From contig JARFXP010000002.1 of NCBI GenBank assembly GCA_029194675.1, positions 806,001 to 870,000 on the forward strand: 64,000 nt of DNA, read 5' to 3'. Shown in pieces: positions 34,279 through 43,679 of this stretch. The notes under the pieces are model-generated. The model saw nothing but the letters and a program-made list of their open reading frames with translations. It was not told where the DNA came from and searched no databases. Source of the DNA: Nitrospira sp. Lineage in GTDB: Bacteria; Nitrospirota; Nitrospiria; Nitrospirales; Nitrospiraceae. The position numbers and the translations under genes were made by a program. Position 1 is the first letter of the stretch; each line of letters begins with the position of its first letter.

Positions 34279-34827
34279 ATGAATCAGGAGACTTGGAACT
34301 CCGTAGATGAATTGCACCAGACCGGCTTGTCCTACGATTGGTATTATCGGACTTCCAAGTGGCTTGCCGCGACGGTCGCACTCATCGTTGTGCTGGTTCT
34401 CGTGGGCTGGACGTTTCATATCAACCGACTCACCCGCTTGTCTCCCGACTTCACCGCGATGAAAGTCACCACGGCCATTGGTTTGCTGTTCTTGGCCGGC
34501 GCCCTTCTGTTGCTCAACCAGCAGATCATCCGTCCGGACTCAAGCGGTACGCGCGTTCGGAACGGTGTCGTGTTTGTATTGGCAACGATGGCAGGCCTGC
34601 TTGGGCTTGGCACCTTGCTCGGATATGCCATACCTGAGGCTGTTCGTTTTGCCGTGCGCGACAGCGTGCTCGGCATCGCGCTCGAAGATCAGACTTGCAT
34701 CTTTGATGAATTTGTCCAACTCCGTCATCCCCTGCAACAGCGGATTGGTGGACAGGGTCTGGGCTTAGCGCTGTGCAAACGGCTTGCCGATGTCCTCGGC
34801 GCCATCATTTGGGTCTTGAGAGGCTGA
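34279..34827 (+). pseudogene. Internally deleted membrane histidine kinase
   Basis: 182 residues that join two ends of a sensor kinase. Residues 1-about 130 carry three hydrophobic spans (LAATVALIVVLVLVGWTF, AIGLLFLAGALLLLN, GVVFVLATMAGLLGLGTLLG). Residues 132-182 then go straight into the G1/F/G2 part of a kinase ATPase domain: GIALEDQTCIFDEFVQL, GGQGLGLALCKRLADVLG. The phospho-accepting HisKA helix and the N box that should lie between are missing, around 200 residues. It cannot bind ATP properly or phosphorylate. The frame is intact, so the deletion was in phase or a shortened protein has been kept. The next gene starts two bases after its stop. Confidence 0.72.
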
Positions 34828-34828
34828 T

Positions 34829-37684
34829 ATGACCCAGTCCACCGCCGAATCCCATTACCCGACCATTCTCGTTGTCGACGATAATCCGGCCGCCCTGTAC
34901 GTGAAGAGTCGACTGCTCGGCCGGCAGGGTTACCGAATCATTGAAGCGAACAACGGCGCCGATGCGCTCGCTGTCGCCACCGCAGAACGGCCGGCTCTCA
35001 TCCTGCTCGACGTCAACCTATCGGACATCAGCGGCTTCGATGTCTGTCAGCGGCTTAAGAATCAGCCTGAGACGAAGTTCATCAAAATACTGCAGACCTC
35101 CGCCGCCCGCGTCAACGCACCGGATCGAGTGAGAAGCCTGGAAGTCGGCGCGGATGCCTATCTGGTCGAACCGGCGGAAGAAGAGGAATTGATCGGCACT
35201 GTGCGGGCCTTGCTCGATCTGGCCCAGCACGAGCGGGACAATCAGCGGCTTATCGCACGTCTCACCGAGAGCGAAGTGCGCTATCGGTCTCTCATCGAGC
35301 GAATGCCGGCGGCTATGTACACGATCGATCGAGACGGGCGCATTACGTTTTACAACGATCAAGCGGCCGAATTGTGGGGTCGCAGGCCGAACTTGGACGA
35401 CAGCAAAAGTCGGTTTTGTGGGTCGCACAAACTGCTTTGGCCGGACGGGACCGCGCTGCCGCATGACAAGACGCCCATGGTCGACGCGGTGCAGGATGGC
35501 ACAGCACTGCATGGTCAGGAAGTCATTGTCGAACGCGCCGATGGCACAAGGCGCCACGTGATCGTCCATATCGATCCGCTGCGAAATGCCGAAGGACACA
35601 TCGTCGGCGCGGTCAACTTGTTCACGGATATTACCGCCCGCAAGCAGGTGGAAGACGCGCTGCGTTCGAGCGACGAACGGTTCCGCATGCTGGCCGAAGC
35701 GATGCCGCACTTCGTGTGGCAGATCAATAAGCAAGGCGAGACGGAGTTCGCAAATCAACGGTGGTACGACTATACGGGGCTGACGTATGAGACAACGAGA
35801 CACGGCGGCTGGCTTACAGTCCAACACCCCGATGATGCGCCAAGATTGGCCGAAGCATGGAAGAAAGCCGTTGAGACGGGCGACGAGTACGATGTCGAAA
35901 CACGATTTCGCCATGCTGTCGACGGGACCTATCGATGGTTTCGTGTAAGAGGGGCTCCGGTGCGGGATGCTGAACGTCGTATTCAGTCATGGGTGGGGAC
36001 CTGCACTGATATCCATGATCGCAGAGAAGCAGAGCTGGCCCTACGCGAGAGCGAGGAGCGCTACCGTGCTACTTTTGCCAATGCGCCTGTCGGCATCTCC
36101 CACATCGGACTGGACGGTCGATGGTTACGGTTCAACGATTCCTTATGCACGATCACCGGCTATTTCCCCGAGGAATTGCTCACCATGACCTTCGCGGATA
36201 TCACCTATCCCGGCGATCTCAAGGCAGAGTGGGCGCAAATACGTCGCGCGCTGGCGGGTGGGATTGATACCTATTCAATGGAAAAGCGCTACGTACGAAA
36301 AGATGGTTCGCTCATCTGGGTTCATAAGACGGTATCGCTCCTCCGAGATGCGCATCAAAGGCCGCTCCATTTCATTTCCGTCATTGAGGATATCGATGAT
36401 CGGAAGCAGGCGGAGGAAGCGCTGCGCAAGGCGCAATCGCGCTTGCAACGCTGGAACGTGGAGCTCGAACAGGCGGTGAACATGAAAACGGCTGAATTGC
36501 GGCAGTCGCAGGACCGCCTGCGCGCGCTGACGAGCGAGTTGAACCTGGCGGAGCAGCGCGAACGGCAACGCTTGGCCACCGAACTGCACGACCATCTGCA
36601 GCAGATGTTGGTCGTCGGTAAGTTGACGATCGGGCAGGGCAAGCGGAGCGCAAGCGGCGTGCCCGCTTGTGAAAGCGTCTTGAAGAAGGTCGATGATATC
36701 TTGTCCGATGCGTTGACCTATAGCCGGACGTTGGTGGCGGAGCTCAGCCCGCCGGTCCTGCGTGATCATGGCTTGGCCGCCAGTCTCAAGTGGCTCGGCG
36801 AGTACATGACAAAAAAACATGAGCAAACCGTGACCGTCGTCGTGCCGGAGGATCAAGATCTTGACCTGCCGGAGGATCAACGTTTGTTGCTCTTTCAATC
36901 GGTGCGTGAGCTTCTGATCAATTCGGCCAAGCATGCTGGAACAGGACGAGCCGCTCTCACGATGGAACAGCGAGCGGACCATCTCTGCATCACCGTGAAG
37001 GACGAGGGGACAGGATTCGATCTTGCGGCTGCAGCGGCGGTGGGAGCGCCTAGTGACGAGATGTCGTCCAAGTTTGGTTTATATAGCATACAGGAACGGA
37101 TGCGGGCATTGGGCGGCTCCTTCACCATTGACTCCGTTCCGGGGCACGGGACCATGGCGACGCTGATCTTGCCGCTGGTCAAAAGCGTGGGGGACAACCA
37201 GTCGCCTCCTCCAGTCACTGAACCCGAGGAGGTCTGTGCAAGGGTTCATGCCGATGGGGCCGCTGGCCTCGCGAAAGGACGGATGACGGTACCGGTGCTG
37301 CTCGTGGACGATCACGCGATGGTGCGGCAAGGACTGCGATCGGTGTTGGATGCCTATGCAGATATTCAGGTCGTCGGAGAGGCCCGCGATGGCGTGGAGG
37401 CGGTGAAATTGGTCGAGAAGCTCCGACCTCGAGCGGTGATCATGGACATCAACCTGCCGAAGATGAATGGGATCGAAGCCACGACGCAGATCAAAACCAA
37501 ATGGCCGGAGACCACCGTCATCGGCATTTCCGTGAACATCGGGGACGACAACAGCGACGCGATGTACCAAGCCGGAGCGGCCACGCTGCTCACCAAAGAT
37601 GCAGCGGTGGAGCAACTCCACGATACGATCGTTCAGGCTGTCGGTTCACAAGACACGCAAAGAGGTCCGGTGATTCGGCGATAG
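34829..37684 (+). CDS. Hybrid sensor kinase: REC-PAS-PAS-PAS-HisKA_3-HATPase-REC
   Basis: 951 residues, no membrane span, cytoplasmic. An N-terminal receiver (about 8-125; ILVVDDNPA, then LILLDVNLSDISG with the phospho-Asp) is followed by three PAS domains (about 145-265, 285-400, 410-530) that probably bind ligand or cofactor. The NarX/NarL-type HisKA_3 helix RQRLATELHDHLQQML has the phospho-His near residue 590. The ATPase domain (RELLINSAKHAG, then DEGTGFD) ends near 790. A second receiver (about 820-940; VLLVDDHAMVRQGLR, VIMDINLPKMNG) follows, like a NarL receiver but without its HTH output. Output must therefore pass to another protein. It is coupled to the truncated kinase gene. Confidence 0.93.
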   Translation: MTQSTAESHYPTILVVDDNPAALYVKSRLLGRQGYRIIEANNGADALAVATAERPALILLDVNLSDISGFDVCQRLKNQPETKFIKILQTSAARVNAPDRVRSLEVGADAYLVEPAEEEELIGTVRALLDLAQHERDNQRLIARLTESEVRYRSLIERMPAAMYTIDRDGRITFYNDQAAELWGRRPNLDDSKSRFCGSHKLLWPDGTALPHDKTPMVDAVQDGTALHGQEVIVERADGTRRHVIVHIDPLRNAEGHIVGAVNLFTDITARKQVEDALRSSDERFRMLAEAMPHFVWQINKQGETEFANQRWYDYTGLTYETTRHGGWLTVQHPDDAPRLAEAWKKAVETGDEYDVETRFRHAVDGTYRWFRVRGAPVRDAERRIQSWVGTCTDIHDRREAELALRESEERYRATFANAPVGISHIGLDGRWLRFNDSLCTITGYFPEELLTMTFADITYPGDLKAEWAQIRRALAGGIDTYSMEKRYVRKDGSLIWVHKTVSLLRDAHQRPLHFISVIEDIDDRKQAEEALRKAQSRLQRWNVELEQAVNMKTAELRQSQDRLRALTSELNLAEQRERQRLATELHDHLQQMLVVGKLTIGQGKRSASGVPACESVLKKVDDILSDALTYSRTLVAELSPPVLRDHGLAASLKWLGEYMTKKHEQTVTVVVPEDQDLDLPEDQRLLLFQSVRELLINSAKHAGTGRAALTMEQRADHLCITVKDEGTGFDLAAAAAVGAPSDEMSSKFGLYSIQERMRALGGSFTIDSVPGHGTMATLILPLVKSVGDNQSPPPVTEPEEVCARVHADGAAGLAKGRMTVPVLLVDDHAMVRQGLRSVLDAYADIQVVGEARDGVEAVKLVEKLRPRAVIMDINLPKMNGIEATTQIKTKWPETTVIGISVNIGDDNSDAMYQAGAATLLTKDAAVEQLHDTIVQAVGSQDTQRGPVIRR

Positions 37685-37847
37685 ATTTCATGCGGCTCTG
37701 TGTGTGGGTGATATCTTGAAGTCCTGCTTCGTCCAGAGGATCGATTGAACGAACAAAGCTGATGCCCCATCCGATTGTCCGTTCCCTCCTTGACTCCCGA
37801 AAAAATGGCTTGTTAAAGTCGGGCATATTGTGTTGTGAATCTCCGGT

Positions 37848-39599
37848 ATGTCTTTTCCCTTCTCCGATAGGCTGTCGATGAAACAAATCTCTATCTTGAT
37901 CGCAGTCCTTCTTTGGGTGGTGTGTTTTGCAAATATCTTTCTTGCACAAGCCGGCCAGGGATCAATCGAATTGTCTTCTCGGGCATCTACTCCCGGCGCA
38001 ACCTTAGTCCTGAACGGGAAAGGGTTTGGAACCTTTAAGTCGACCCGGTTCAACCGAGTGACTGTCAACGGGGTGTCGGCGTTAGTGCAGCGGTGGGAAG
38101 CAGAGGTCATCGAGGTCAAGGTTCCCTTCAAGGCGACCAGCGGCCCAGTCGAAGTATTCATGGGAAAGAAGAAGAGGTCCGCTGGACCATTGATCATCAT
38201 GGCTCCACAGATATCGGCTCTCACGCCTACGGAAGCCGAGCGCGGTGCCACGCTCCAGATCACTGGTCGGAATTTCGGCCTCTCGGCGGGTGCTCGCGAT
38301 CCGAACACGATGTTCGGTGTCAATGACGTAGTGGTCGGCGGGGTCGTAGTGCGCCCCACGCGATGGAAAGACGACAAAATTGAGCTCGAAATTCCGCCGA
38401 ACGCGGTGAGCGGCGATGTGGTGGTTCGACTGGCCTCCTCTGATCCACTACCGGACGGATCATGCTGTGCGCCGGTCGAGTACGTGGTGAGCAATGCTGT
38501 TCCGTTGAAACTGATCCCATCGATTCGAGTAGATCCGCTCAGTGGGCCTGTCGGTACCAAAGTGGTCTTGTTCGGCCAGGGGTTTGGGAATGCCAAAGAA
38601 CTGATGGATGATGCCGTACTGATCGGAGGGCGGCCGGTGACCATCGCCCAATGGAAAGACGATGTCATCGTTTTCCATGTCCCGCTCGATGCGGAATCTG
38701 GTCCGCTTGTGCTGAAACGTCAAGGGCGGGAACGGGTGCTTGGACAGTTTACGGTCCATGTTCCCCGCGTCATTTCCATGAGTCCCGCCAGCGCCCCCAT
38801 CGGGACGTTGCTGCGTATTAACGGCGAGCACTTTGGGTTTTACTCAGAGAGCGGATCGACTCCCTACAACTTCATGGATTTTAATACCGGTGAGAATCGC
38901 GTCGAAATCGGCGGGGTGCCGGCAGTGATCTACCGCTGGAACGACGATCGCATCGACGTCTGGGTGCCGTTCAGCGCAAAAACCGGCAAGGTCGTTATTT
39001 ACCGGGGTGCCAACCGTCCGAACATAGGAGGACTCTGTTGTGCCGAGCGAGGAACTCAAGCCATTGAGGCCGGGGACTTCGCGCTCGTCACGCCGGCCAT
39101 CGAGTCGTATGAACCGCATACCGCCGGGCTGGACGCTACGGTGACGATCAAAGGTCGAGGGTTCGGAACATTTCTCAAGACTGCCGAACATGCAGACCTT
39201 GGATTGAACCAGAAATCCTACAAGCGCCGAACGGACCTCGAAATCAACGAACCAGGCGAACACGCGACTGTCGTCTCGAATGTGTCACGAACCGAAGTCC
39301 TGTTCAACGGCACAGCCGCACTGGTTCAGTCATGGTCCGATGAAGAAATTGTGGTCACCGTACCGCATCGCAATCTCTACGGGATCGGAAAGAAGGGGGA
39401 GTTTTTTGATAACCTGGCGACCGGACCGTTAGTCGTTCGCCGAGGATCATGGGACCTGCTTCCCGATGGAACGTGTTGTTCGCCGAAGAAGTGGGTCACG
39501 ATTGAAGCCGGACCATTCACCATCGAAGCAAAAGGACTTCCTGTTCCCGACCCAGATTTCTGGAATTACTACATGCCCGACGCGAGTCCCGCTCAATAA
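37848..39599 (+). CDS. Secreted IPT/TIG-repeat protein
   Basis: 583 residues. A signal peptide (KQISILIAVLLWVVCFANIFLAQA) directs export; translation could start at 37848 or at ATG 37878. The rest consists of about five immunoglobulin-like IPT/TIG repeats, recognised by the recurring GATLVLNGKGFG / GATLQITGRNFG / GTKVVLFGQGFG / GTLLRINGEHFG / DATVTIKGRGFG turn and a W-x-D-D/E-x-I strand (WKDDKIELEIP, WNDDRIDVWVP). Three repeats carry a vicinal cysteine pair (DGSCCAPV, GGLCCAER, DGTCCSPK). IPT domains bind proteins or sugars at the cell surface; the partner is unknown. It overlaps the next gene (TAATG), so the two should be made together. Confidence 0.85.
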   Translation: MSFPFSDRLSMKQISILIAVLLWVVCFANIFLAQAGQGSIELSSRASTPGATLVLNGKGFGTFKSTRFNRVTVNGVSALVQRWEAEVIEVKVPFKATSGPVEVFMGKKKRSAGPLIIMAPQISALTPTEAERGATLQITGRNFGLSAGARDPNTMFGVNDVVVGGVVVRPTRWKDDKIELEIPPNAVSGDVVVRLASSDPLPDGSCCAPVEYVVSNAVPLKLIPSIRVDPLSGPVGTKVVLFGQGFGNAKELMDDAVLIGGRPVTIAQWKDDVIVFHVPLDAESGPLVLKRQGRERVLGQFTVHVPRVISMSPASAPIGTLLRINGEHFGFYSESGSTPYNFMDFNTGENRVEIGGVPAVIYRWNDDRIDVWVPFSAKTGKVVIYRGANRPNIGGLCCAERGTQAIEAGDFALVTPAIESYEPHTAGLDATVTIKGRGFGTFLKTAEHADLGLNQKSYKRRTDLEINEPGEHATVVSNVSRTEVLFNGTAALVQSWSDEEIVVTVPHRNLYGIGKKGEFFDNLATGPLVVRRGSWDLLPDGTCCSPKKWVTIEAGPFTIEAKGLPVPDPDFWNYYMPDASPAQ

Positions 39600-40597
39600 T
39601 GGTGGATTGGCTTCATCTGGTCGGCCTTAGGCGAAGGAACGTGTTCGCGTCACTCTTCGTTCTCCTCGGTATTCTTCTAGCGATCCCTCAATCGGGTGGG
39701 AGTACAGATTCCAACCTTTTCATCACCACTCAGGCAAGCAGCACAAAATCAACGTTGATGAGCATTCAGTTTCGTACGTTCCAGAATGGGTGGGTGGTAG
39801 GAGCAGGAGGAACAATACTGAAGACCACCGATGGCGGCAAGAAGTGGAGGCGGGTCACGAGCGGAACCTCTGCCCTATTGACGTCTGTGTTCTTTGCTGA
39901 CTCATCGAAAGGCTGGGTGACGGGAGCCGGAGGATTTTTGAGCCGTACGGCGAACGGGGGAGAATCTTGGTTTCCACAATCGCTGGATACTCAGCAACCG
40001 CTCTACGGAGTCCATTTCACAGATCCAACTGTCGGATGGGTGGTCGGGGGAGGCGGCACGATCTTTCATACTACCGATGGCGGCCAGCATTGGATGGAAC
40101 AGGTGAGCGGCACAACGGCCACGCTTTATGCGGTGCACTTCCTCAATGACCAGAAGGGCACGATCGTCGGCGCGCTGGGCACTGTCCTTTCGACAAAGGA
40201 TGGAGGAGCGACCTGGACGCCGCAAGAAACGCAGAACGCGGTGACCCTGTTCGACGTGTTTTTCACCGATTCCACGACCGGCTGGGCGGTCGGCAATGCG
40301 GGCGCCTTGTTTCAGACGACGGACGGTGGAGTCAAATGGATTGACCAGACTCTGCCGTGCGGCAAGACCTGTACAAAGATCATCGATCTCTTAAAGGTTC
40401 GATTTGCAAATCAGCAAGAAGGCTGGATTGTCGGCGAACGCGGGATGTTGTATCGGACGACCGATGGAGGCCTCACCTGGAGCGAAGGGAAATCGGTCGC
40501 TCCATCCTCGCTATTCGGTCTCACTTTTCCCGATACCACCCATGGCTGGGCCAGCGGCGAAAACGGGGCTATCGTTCATCTACAACCAGGCCGCTGA
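39599..40597 (+). CDS. YCF48/HCF136-like beta-propeller protein
   Basis: 332 residues: a membrane anchor or signal (VFASLFVLLGILLAIPQ) and then six to seven blades marked by GWVVGAGGTILKTTDGGKKW-like repeats (GWVVGGGGTIFHTTDGG, GWAVGNAGALFQTTDGG, GWIVGERGMLYRTTDGG). YCF48 proteins help build photosystem II in phototrophs, but homologues are common in non-photosynthetic bacteria as extracytoplasmic scaffolds. Its start codon overlaps the stop of the IPT gene, which suggests that the two proteins work together on the outside of the membrane. One odd insertion, PCGKTCTK, lies before the fifth blade. Confidence 0.87.
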   Translation: MVDWLHLVGLRRRNVFASLFVLLGILLAIPQSGGSTDSNLFITTQASSTKSTLMSIQFRTFQNGWVVGAGGTILKTTDGGKKWRRVTSGTSALLTSVFFADSSKGWVTGAGGFLSRTANGGESWFPQSLDTQQPLYGVHFTDPTVGWVVGGGGTIFHTTDGGQHWMEQVSGTTATLYAVHFLNDQKGTIVGALGTVLSTKDGGATWTPQETQNAVTLFDVFFTDSTTGWAVGNAGALFQTTDGGVKWIDQTLPCGKTCTKIIDLLKVRFANQQEGWIVGERGMLYRTTDGGLTWSEGKSVAPSSLFGLTFPDTTHGWASGENGAIVHLQPGR

Positions 40598-40628
40598 TAT
40601 CACGATAATATGACAGAATGAGGACGCC

Positions 40629-40987
40629 ATGACCATCACACCCATTCAATCAAAGCGCGATTACGAGCGCGCAGAAACGAATCGAAGCTCTTTATGGATG
40701 CGGAGTTTGGAACAGAGGTCGGCGATGATCGAGACGTGTTCACAACACTCCTCGAAGCGTATGAAGAGCAGCACTATGCCATCTGTCCGCCCGATCCGAT
40801 CGAGGCCATCGGGTTTCGGATGGATCAACTTGGTATGACACGCAAGAATCTCGAAACCCTGCTTGGTGGATGAGGGCGCGTTTCGGAGATCCTGATCAAG
40901 AAGCGGAACCTCTCGCTTGAAATGATTCGCCGTCTGCATCGCACCCTGCACATCCCGCTAGAGAGTCTCATCGGTACGGCTGCGTGA
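40629..40987 (+). pseudogene. HigA-like antitoxin, frameshifted and with a stop
   Basis: Pieces of a HigA/XRE antitoxin: the start MTITPIQSKRDYERA, then after two frame changes near 40675-40695 KRIEAL and MDAEFGTEVGDDRDVF, then LLEAYEEQHYAICPPDPIEAIGFRMDQLGMTRKNLETLLGG in one frame. A TGA follows where Arg is expected, and GRVSEILIKKRNLSLEMIRRLH to LESLIG completes the helix-turn-helix. No HigB toxin is beside it. The several lesions make real decay more likely than sequencing error. It is about 30 bp after the YCF48 gene. Confidence 0.75.
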
Positions 40988-41332
40988 AATACTGCAACGG
41001 TAGCATTCCGGACATTTCAGTCAGCCCGTTTCCGTAAAAGACTGCTGGTGCTTATTCACTCCGACAGAGCAGAACTGAGAATATTCGATGTCCTGCACTC
41101 GCCTCGGCCATCACATTCCAAGCCGCCTCCGGTCTGGCTATTCCCTTCAACACCGCCGACCTCAGGTAGCGTAAGGTAGCAAAATCGAGCTTGATTAACA
41201 TGATTGGGGGTGAATAAGTCTGACTTGAAAAGACTCCCGACCCCGTCCTATTCTCCTAAACGTGTGAGAATTGTTTCTCCGCCACGAATCGAATTATCTC
41301 CGCTGCGCCGGACTCGATTGCCAGCCGCGGGC
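40988..41332. other. Intergenic region, nothing recognised
   Basis: 345 bp between the decayed antitoxin and the convergent epimerase gene. No frame with a ribosome site and no clear hairpin terminator was seen. Its composition is mixed, and it marks the border between the two-component/IPT block and the lipid-like block. Confidence 0.5.
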
Positions 41333-42337
41333 CTACGTCGTGATCAAACCGGCAGCCCGAAACCAGTCCAAGGCTTCTGCCACAGCGGCGCCGCAGTCAC
41401 GCATGGGTTCCAGTCTCAATTCCCGCGCCGACTGACGTCCATCGAAGCGAAAGTGCCTCTGCGTCAGTCGAACCCCCGTGACCGTTGCCATGGGCACAGC
41501 TGCGGTGAAGTGGCGGCAAACCCATTCTTCGAGATGAGCAAAGGCGAGGGCAAGCGCGTAAGGAACTCGCCATCGGGGCGCCGGCCGACTACTCAGCTTG
41601 CCCAATAAACGCAAAAGGTCACGGATGCTCCAGTCTTCAGCGGCCAGCAGATAGCGACGGCCAATCTCGCCGCGCTCGGCGGCAGCCCAGATTCCGGCGG
41701 CGGCATCGCGAACGTCGATGAGATTGAGACCGCCGTCCAGATGGCCTTTGACCCGACCGTTGCAAAAATCACAGATCAAGCGGGATGGTGGCCCCAGGTT
41801 AACGTCGCCGGGACCAACAGCGATGGTGGGCCGAACAATCACCACCGGCTGTCCGGCTTCCACGGCTTCCTGGGCAGCCTGTTCGGCGAGCCACTTGCTG
41901 CGACAGTAAGGCCCGATCATGTCGCTCAGTGAGGTCTGGGTTTCTTCTGTGATCATTTCCTGACCATACGCCGCCGCGAGAATCGATTCCGTGGAGACGT
42001 GGACGATGCGGCGTGCGCCGGCGCTCCGGGCGGCTTCGAGCACATGGCGCGTCCCTTGGTGGTTGACTTGCTCGAAGTCATCAGGGTTGCGCGCCCACAG
42101 GTTGGGATTGGCCGCCAAGTGCAGCACAACGTCACAGTCGCCCGTCGCCCGCGCCACGGCCGCTCCATCACGGATGTCGGCGAAGACTATCTCGATCTGG
42201 TCTTGCGGCAAGTGCGAGACCGCCGATCCCGGCTTCTCGAGCACACGCACCGCATGATTCGCAGCGACGAGCTGCCGCACCAGGTGCGAGCCGATGAATC
42301 CAGCGCCGCCCGTGACTAGGACCTTGCGTGGCTTCAT
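41333..42337 (-). CDS. NAD-dependent epimerase/dehydratase, HpnA-like
   Basis: 334 residues of the extended short-chain dehydrogenase family. Rossmann GGAGFIGSHLV near residue 10, acidic LEKPG after strand 2, the active-site Ser in HVSTESILAAAYG, and YCRSKWLAE with the catalytic Tyr-Lys. The C-terminal part (GRRYLLAAEDWSIRDLL) is like HpnA, a hopanoid-associated sugar epimerase, and like 3-beta-hydroxysteroid-type enzymes, so its substrate could be a sugar nucleotide or a polycyclic lipid. Its first bases overlap the end of the upstream ketopantoate-reductase-like gene (ATGA), so the pair is co-translated. Confidence 0.8.
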   Translation of the reverse strand: MKPRKVLVTGGAGFIGSHLVRQLVAANHAVRVLEKPGSAVSHLPQDQIEIVFADIRDGAAVARATGDCDVVLHLAANPNLWARNPDDFEQVNHQGTRHVLEAARSAGARRIVHVSTESILAAAYGQEMITEETQTSLSDMIGPYCRSKWLAEQAAQEAVEAGQPVVIVRPTIAVGPGDVNLGPPSRLICDFCNGRVKGHLDGGLNLIDVRDAAAGIWAAAERGEIGRRYLLAAEDWSIRDLLRLLGKLSSRPAPRWRVPYALALAFAHLEEWVCRHFTAAVPMATVTGVRLTQRHFRFDGRQSARELRLEPMRDCGAAVAEALDWFRAAGLITT

Positions 42338-43326
42338 AGGATCAGCTCGTCCAACCTCTGCAGAGCTGGTTGGAGCGGTCCTTCTTCCATCCGTTTGAGC
42401 AGCGCGTAGGCGCGACGATTTAAGGGACAGGGACGATCACCCGCCAGGTGCAGAAGATGGCCGTTGTAGTTGTCGATCTCGGTGCGACCTTTGGGGACGT
42501 CCCCCGACATAGAACAATACGTGTTGCGCAAGCTCACAGAAAACGGCCATGCGAGCGCCCAGGCGAGCCCTTGCCAGCGCAGGATACGGTCGACTACGTC
42601 GGGGTGAAATGGTCCGATCTTTCCCAAAGGCACCTGGGCATCTTTTAGGATCCGGTAATTCTCGCGCAACATGGCGAAGAACAGCTGCCGCGCCCTGCGA
42701 TTGATCAGCAGCTGGCCGTTATCAAGTCCCGCAGCCGCCGCGAGCGGGCTGATGGCGGAGTTATACATCAATTTTGCATACTTGTAGGGCAGGATCTCTA
42801 CGACCTTTCGGACCCGAAAACGGCCGTGTCGCCGCAGTACTTCGATCAGGGATTCCACAGAGGGAGATTCGCGGCGGTGTTCGCTCAAGGCAGTGTGCCC
42901 AATATGCAGACTCCCCCCTCGGGTGATTCGCGTGTGCGTTTTTTGAGGAAAACACTCGGAGACGAACGAGGCGATGCCTTCGATATGACTGCGCTCGATC
43001 AGGTCGGGATCAAAGCCGTTCTGAACTGGAATGACGGTAACTGTCGGGGACAGTCGATTCAGCACCACCTTGTTGTCATAGCATTTCGTACAAAGAAGGA
43101 TAACGCCCTCTTCCGGAGGCTGCCACTCTGCAAAATGGACGAACTTTGCCGGAAGCAAGGGATGCCCATCAAGACCCACGCCACGAGAACGCCCCCAGCG
43201 CACCTTGGCTGGGTCGGCCTCGACAAAGATCACATCGATCCCGCCCGCGCGCAAAGCGTAGCCCAAGGCACATCCGATGCCGCCCGCTCCCACCACGAAG
43301 ACTGCGTTCGAAAGATGATCGGCCAT
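42334..43326 (-). CDS. Ketopantoate reductase (PanE/ApbA)-like protein
   Basis: 330 residues from MADHLSNAVFVVGAGGIGCALG (start 43326). The nucleotide motif GAGGIG, the KCYDNKVVLNRL lysine region and VIPVQNGFDPDLIE are PanE-like, and YKYAKLMYNSAISPLAAAAG holds the catalytic lysine and the conserved Asn-Ser. PanE makes pantoate with NADPH, but a second PanE-like gene lies at 62442 and this one has a long unusual C-terminal half (LAWALAWPFSVSLRNTY). A different 2-oxo-lipid or sugar substrate is therefore possible. It forms a two-gene operon with the epimerase and diverges from the MlaC/HpnM-like gene. Confidence 0.78.
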   Translation of the reverse strand: MADHLSNAVFVVGAGGIGCALGYALRAGGIDVIFVEADPAKVRWGRSRGVGLDGHPLLPAKFVHFAEWQPPEEGVILLCTKCYDNKVVLNRLSPTVTVIPVQNGFDPDLIERSHIEGIASFVSECFPQKTHTRITRGGSLHIGHTALSEHRRESPSVESLIEVLRRHGRFRVRKVVEILPYKYAKLMYNSAISPLAAAAGLDNGQLLINRRARQLFFAMLRENYRILKDAQVPLGKIGPFHPDVVDRILRWQGLAWALAWPFSVSLRNTYCSMSGDVPKGRTEIDNYNGHLLHLAGDRPCPLNRRAYALLKRMEEGPLQPALQRLDELIL

Positions 43327-43679
43327 TTCAATTTTTAAGTATAAGGCCTCTTTATCACTTGCCCGCAGCAAGCAGTGGGGAATATAAAGTCAAATCAATC
43401 AAAGATCAATCGCTTGGCTCATTTGGCGGGCACGACCAAGACCGGACAGTGGCTAGAAACGGGGCCGCCCATCTCAAAGGCTCGGGTCAAAAGGACACGG
43501 CCCATCGTTCCCCCCCATTCTGCGAACGAGGCGAGGTAGTAGAAGTCATTTCAAACCACTTCTTTGGTGTAGAATCCTCGCCATGCTCACCCTCCATGAA
43601 AGGAGGCTTCATGGCGTGGCACCATCTGACCGATGTCCAGTGGGGTGTATCGAGACATGTCTCGCAAGGAGGTCTGTTC
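43327..43679. other. Divergent promoter region
   Basis: 353 bp between the PanE-like gene (minus) and the HpnM-like gene (plus). No gene is supported; a longer plus frame crosses it but runs through PanE in antisense. A TAGAAT at 43570-43575 could be a -10 box for the plus genes, with a weak -35 region. Confidence 0.45.

Noticed and set aside
43146..43679. Long N-terminal extension of the HpnM-like gene
   Set aside because: It is antisense to the PanE-like gene; the AAGGAGGT site before 43680 and the signal peptide fix the start.
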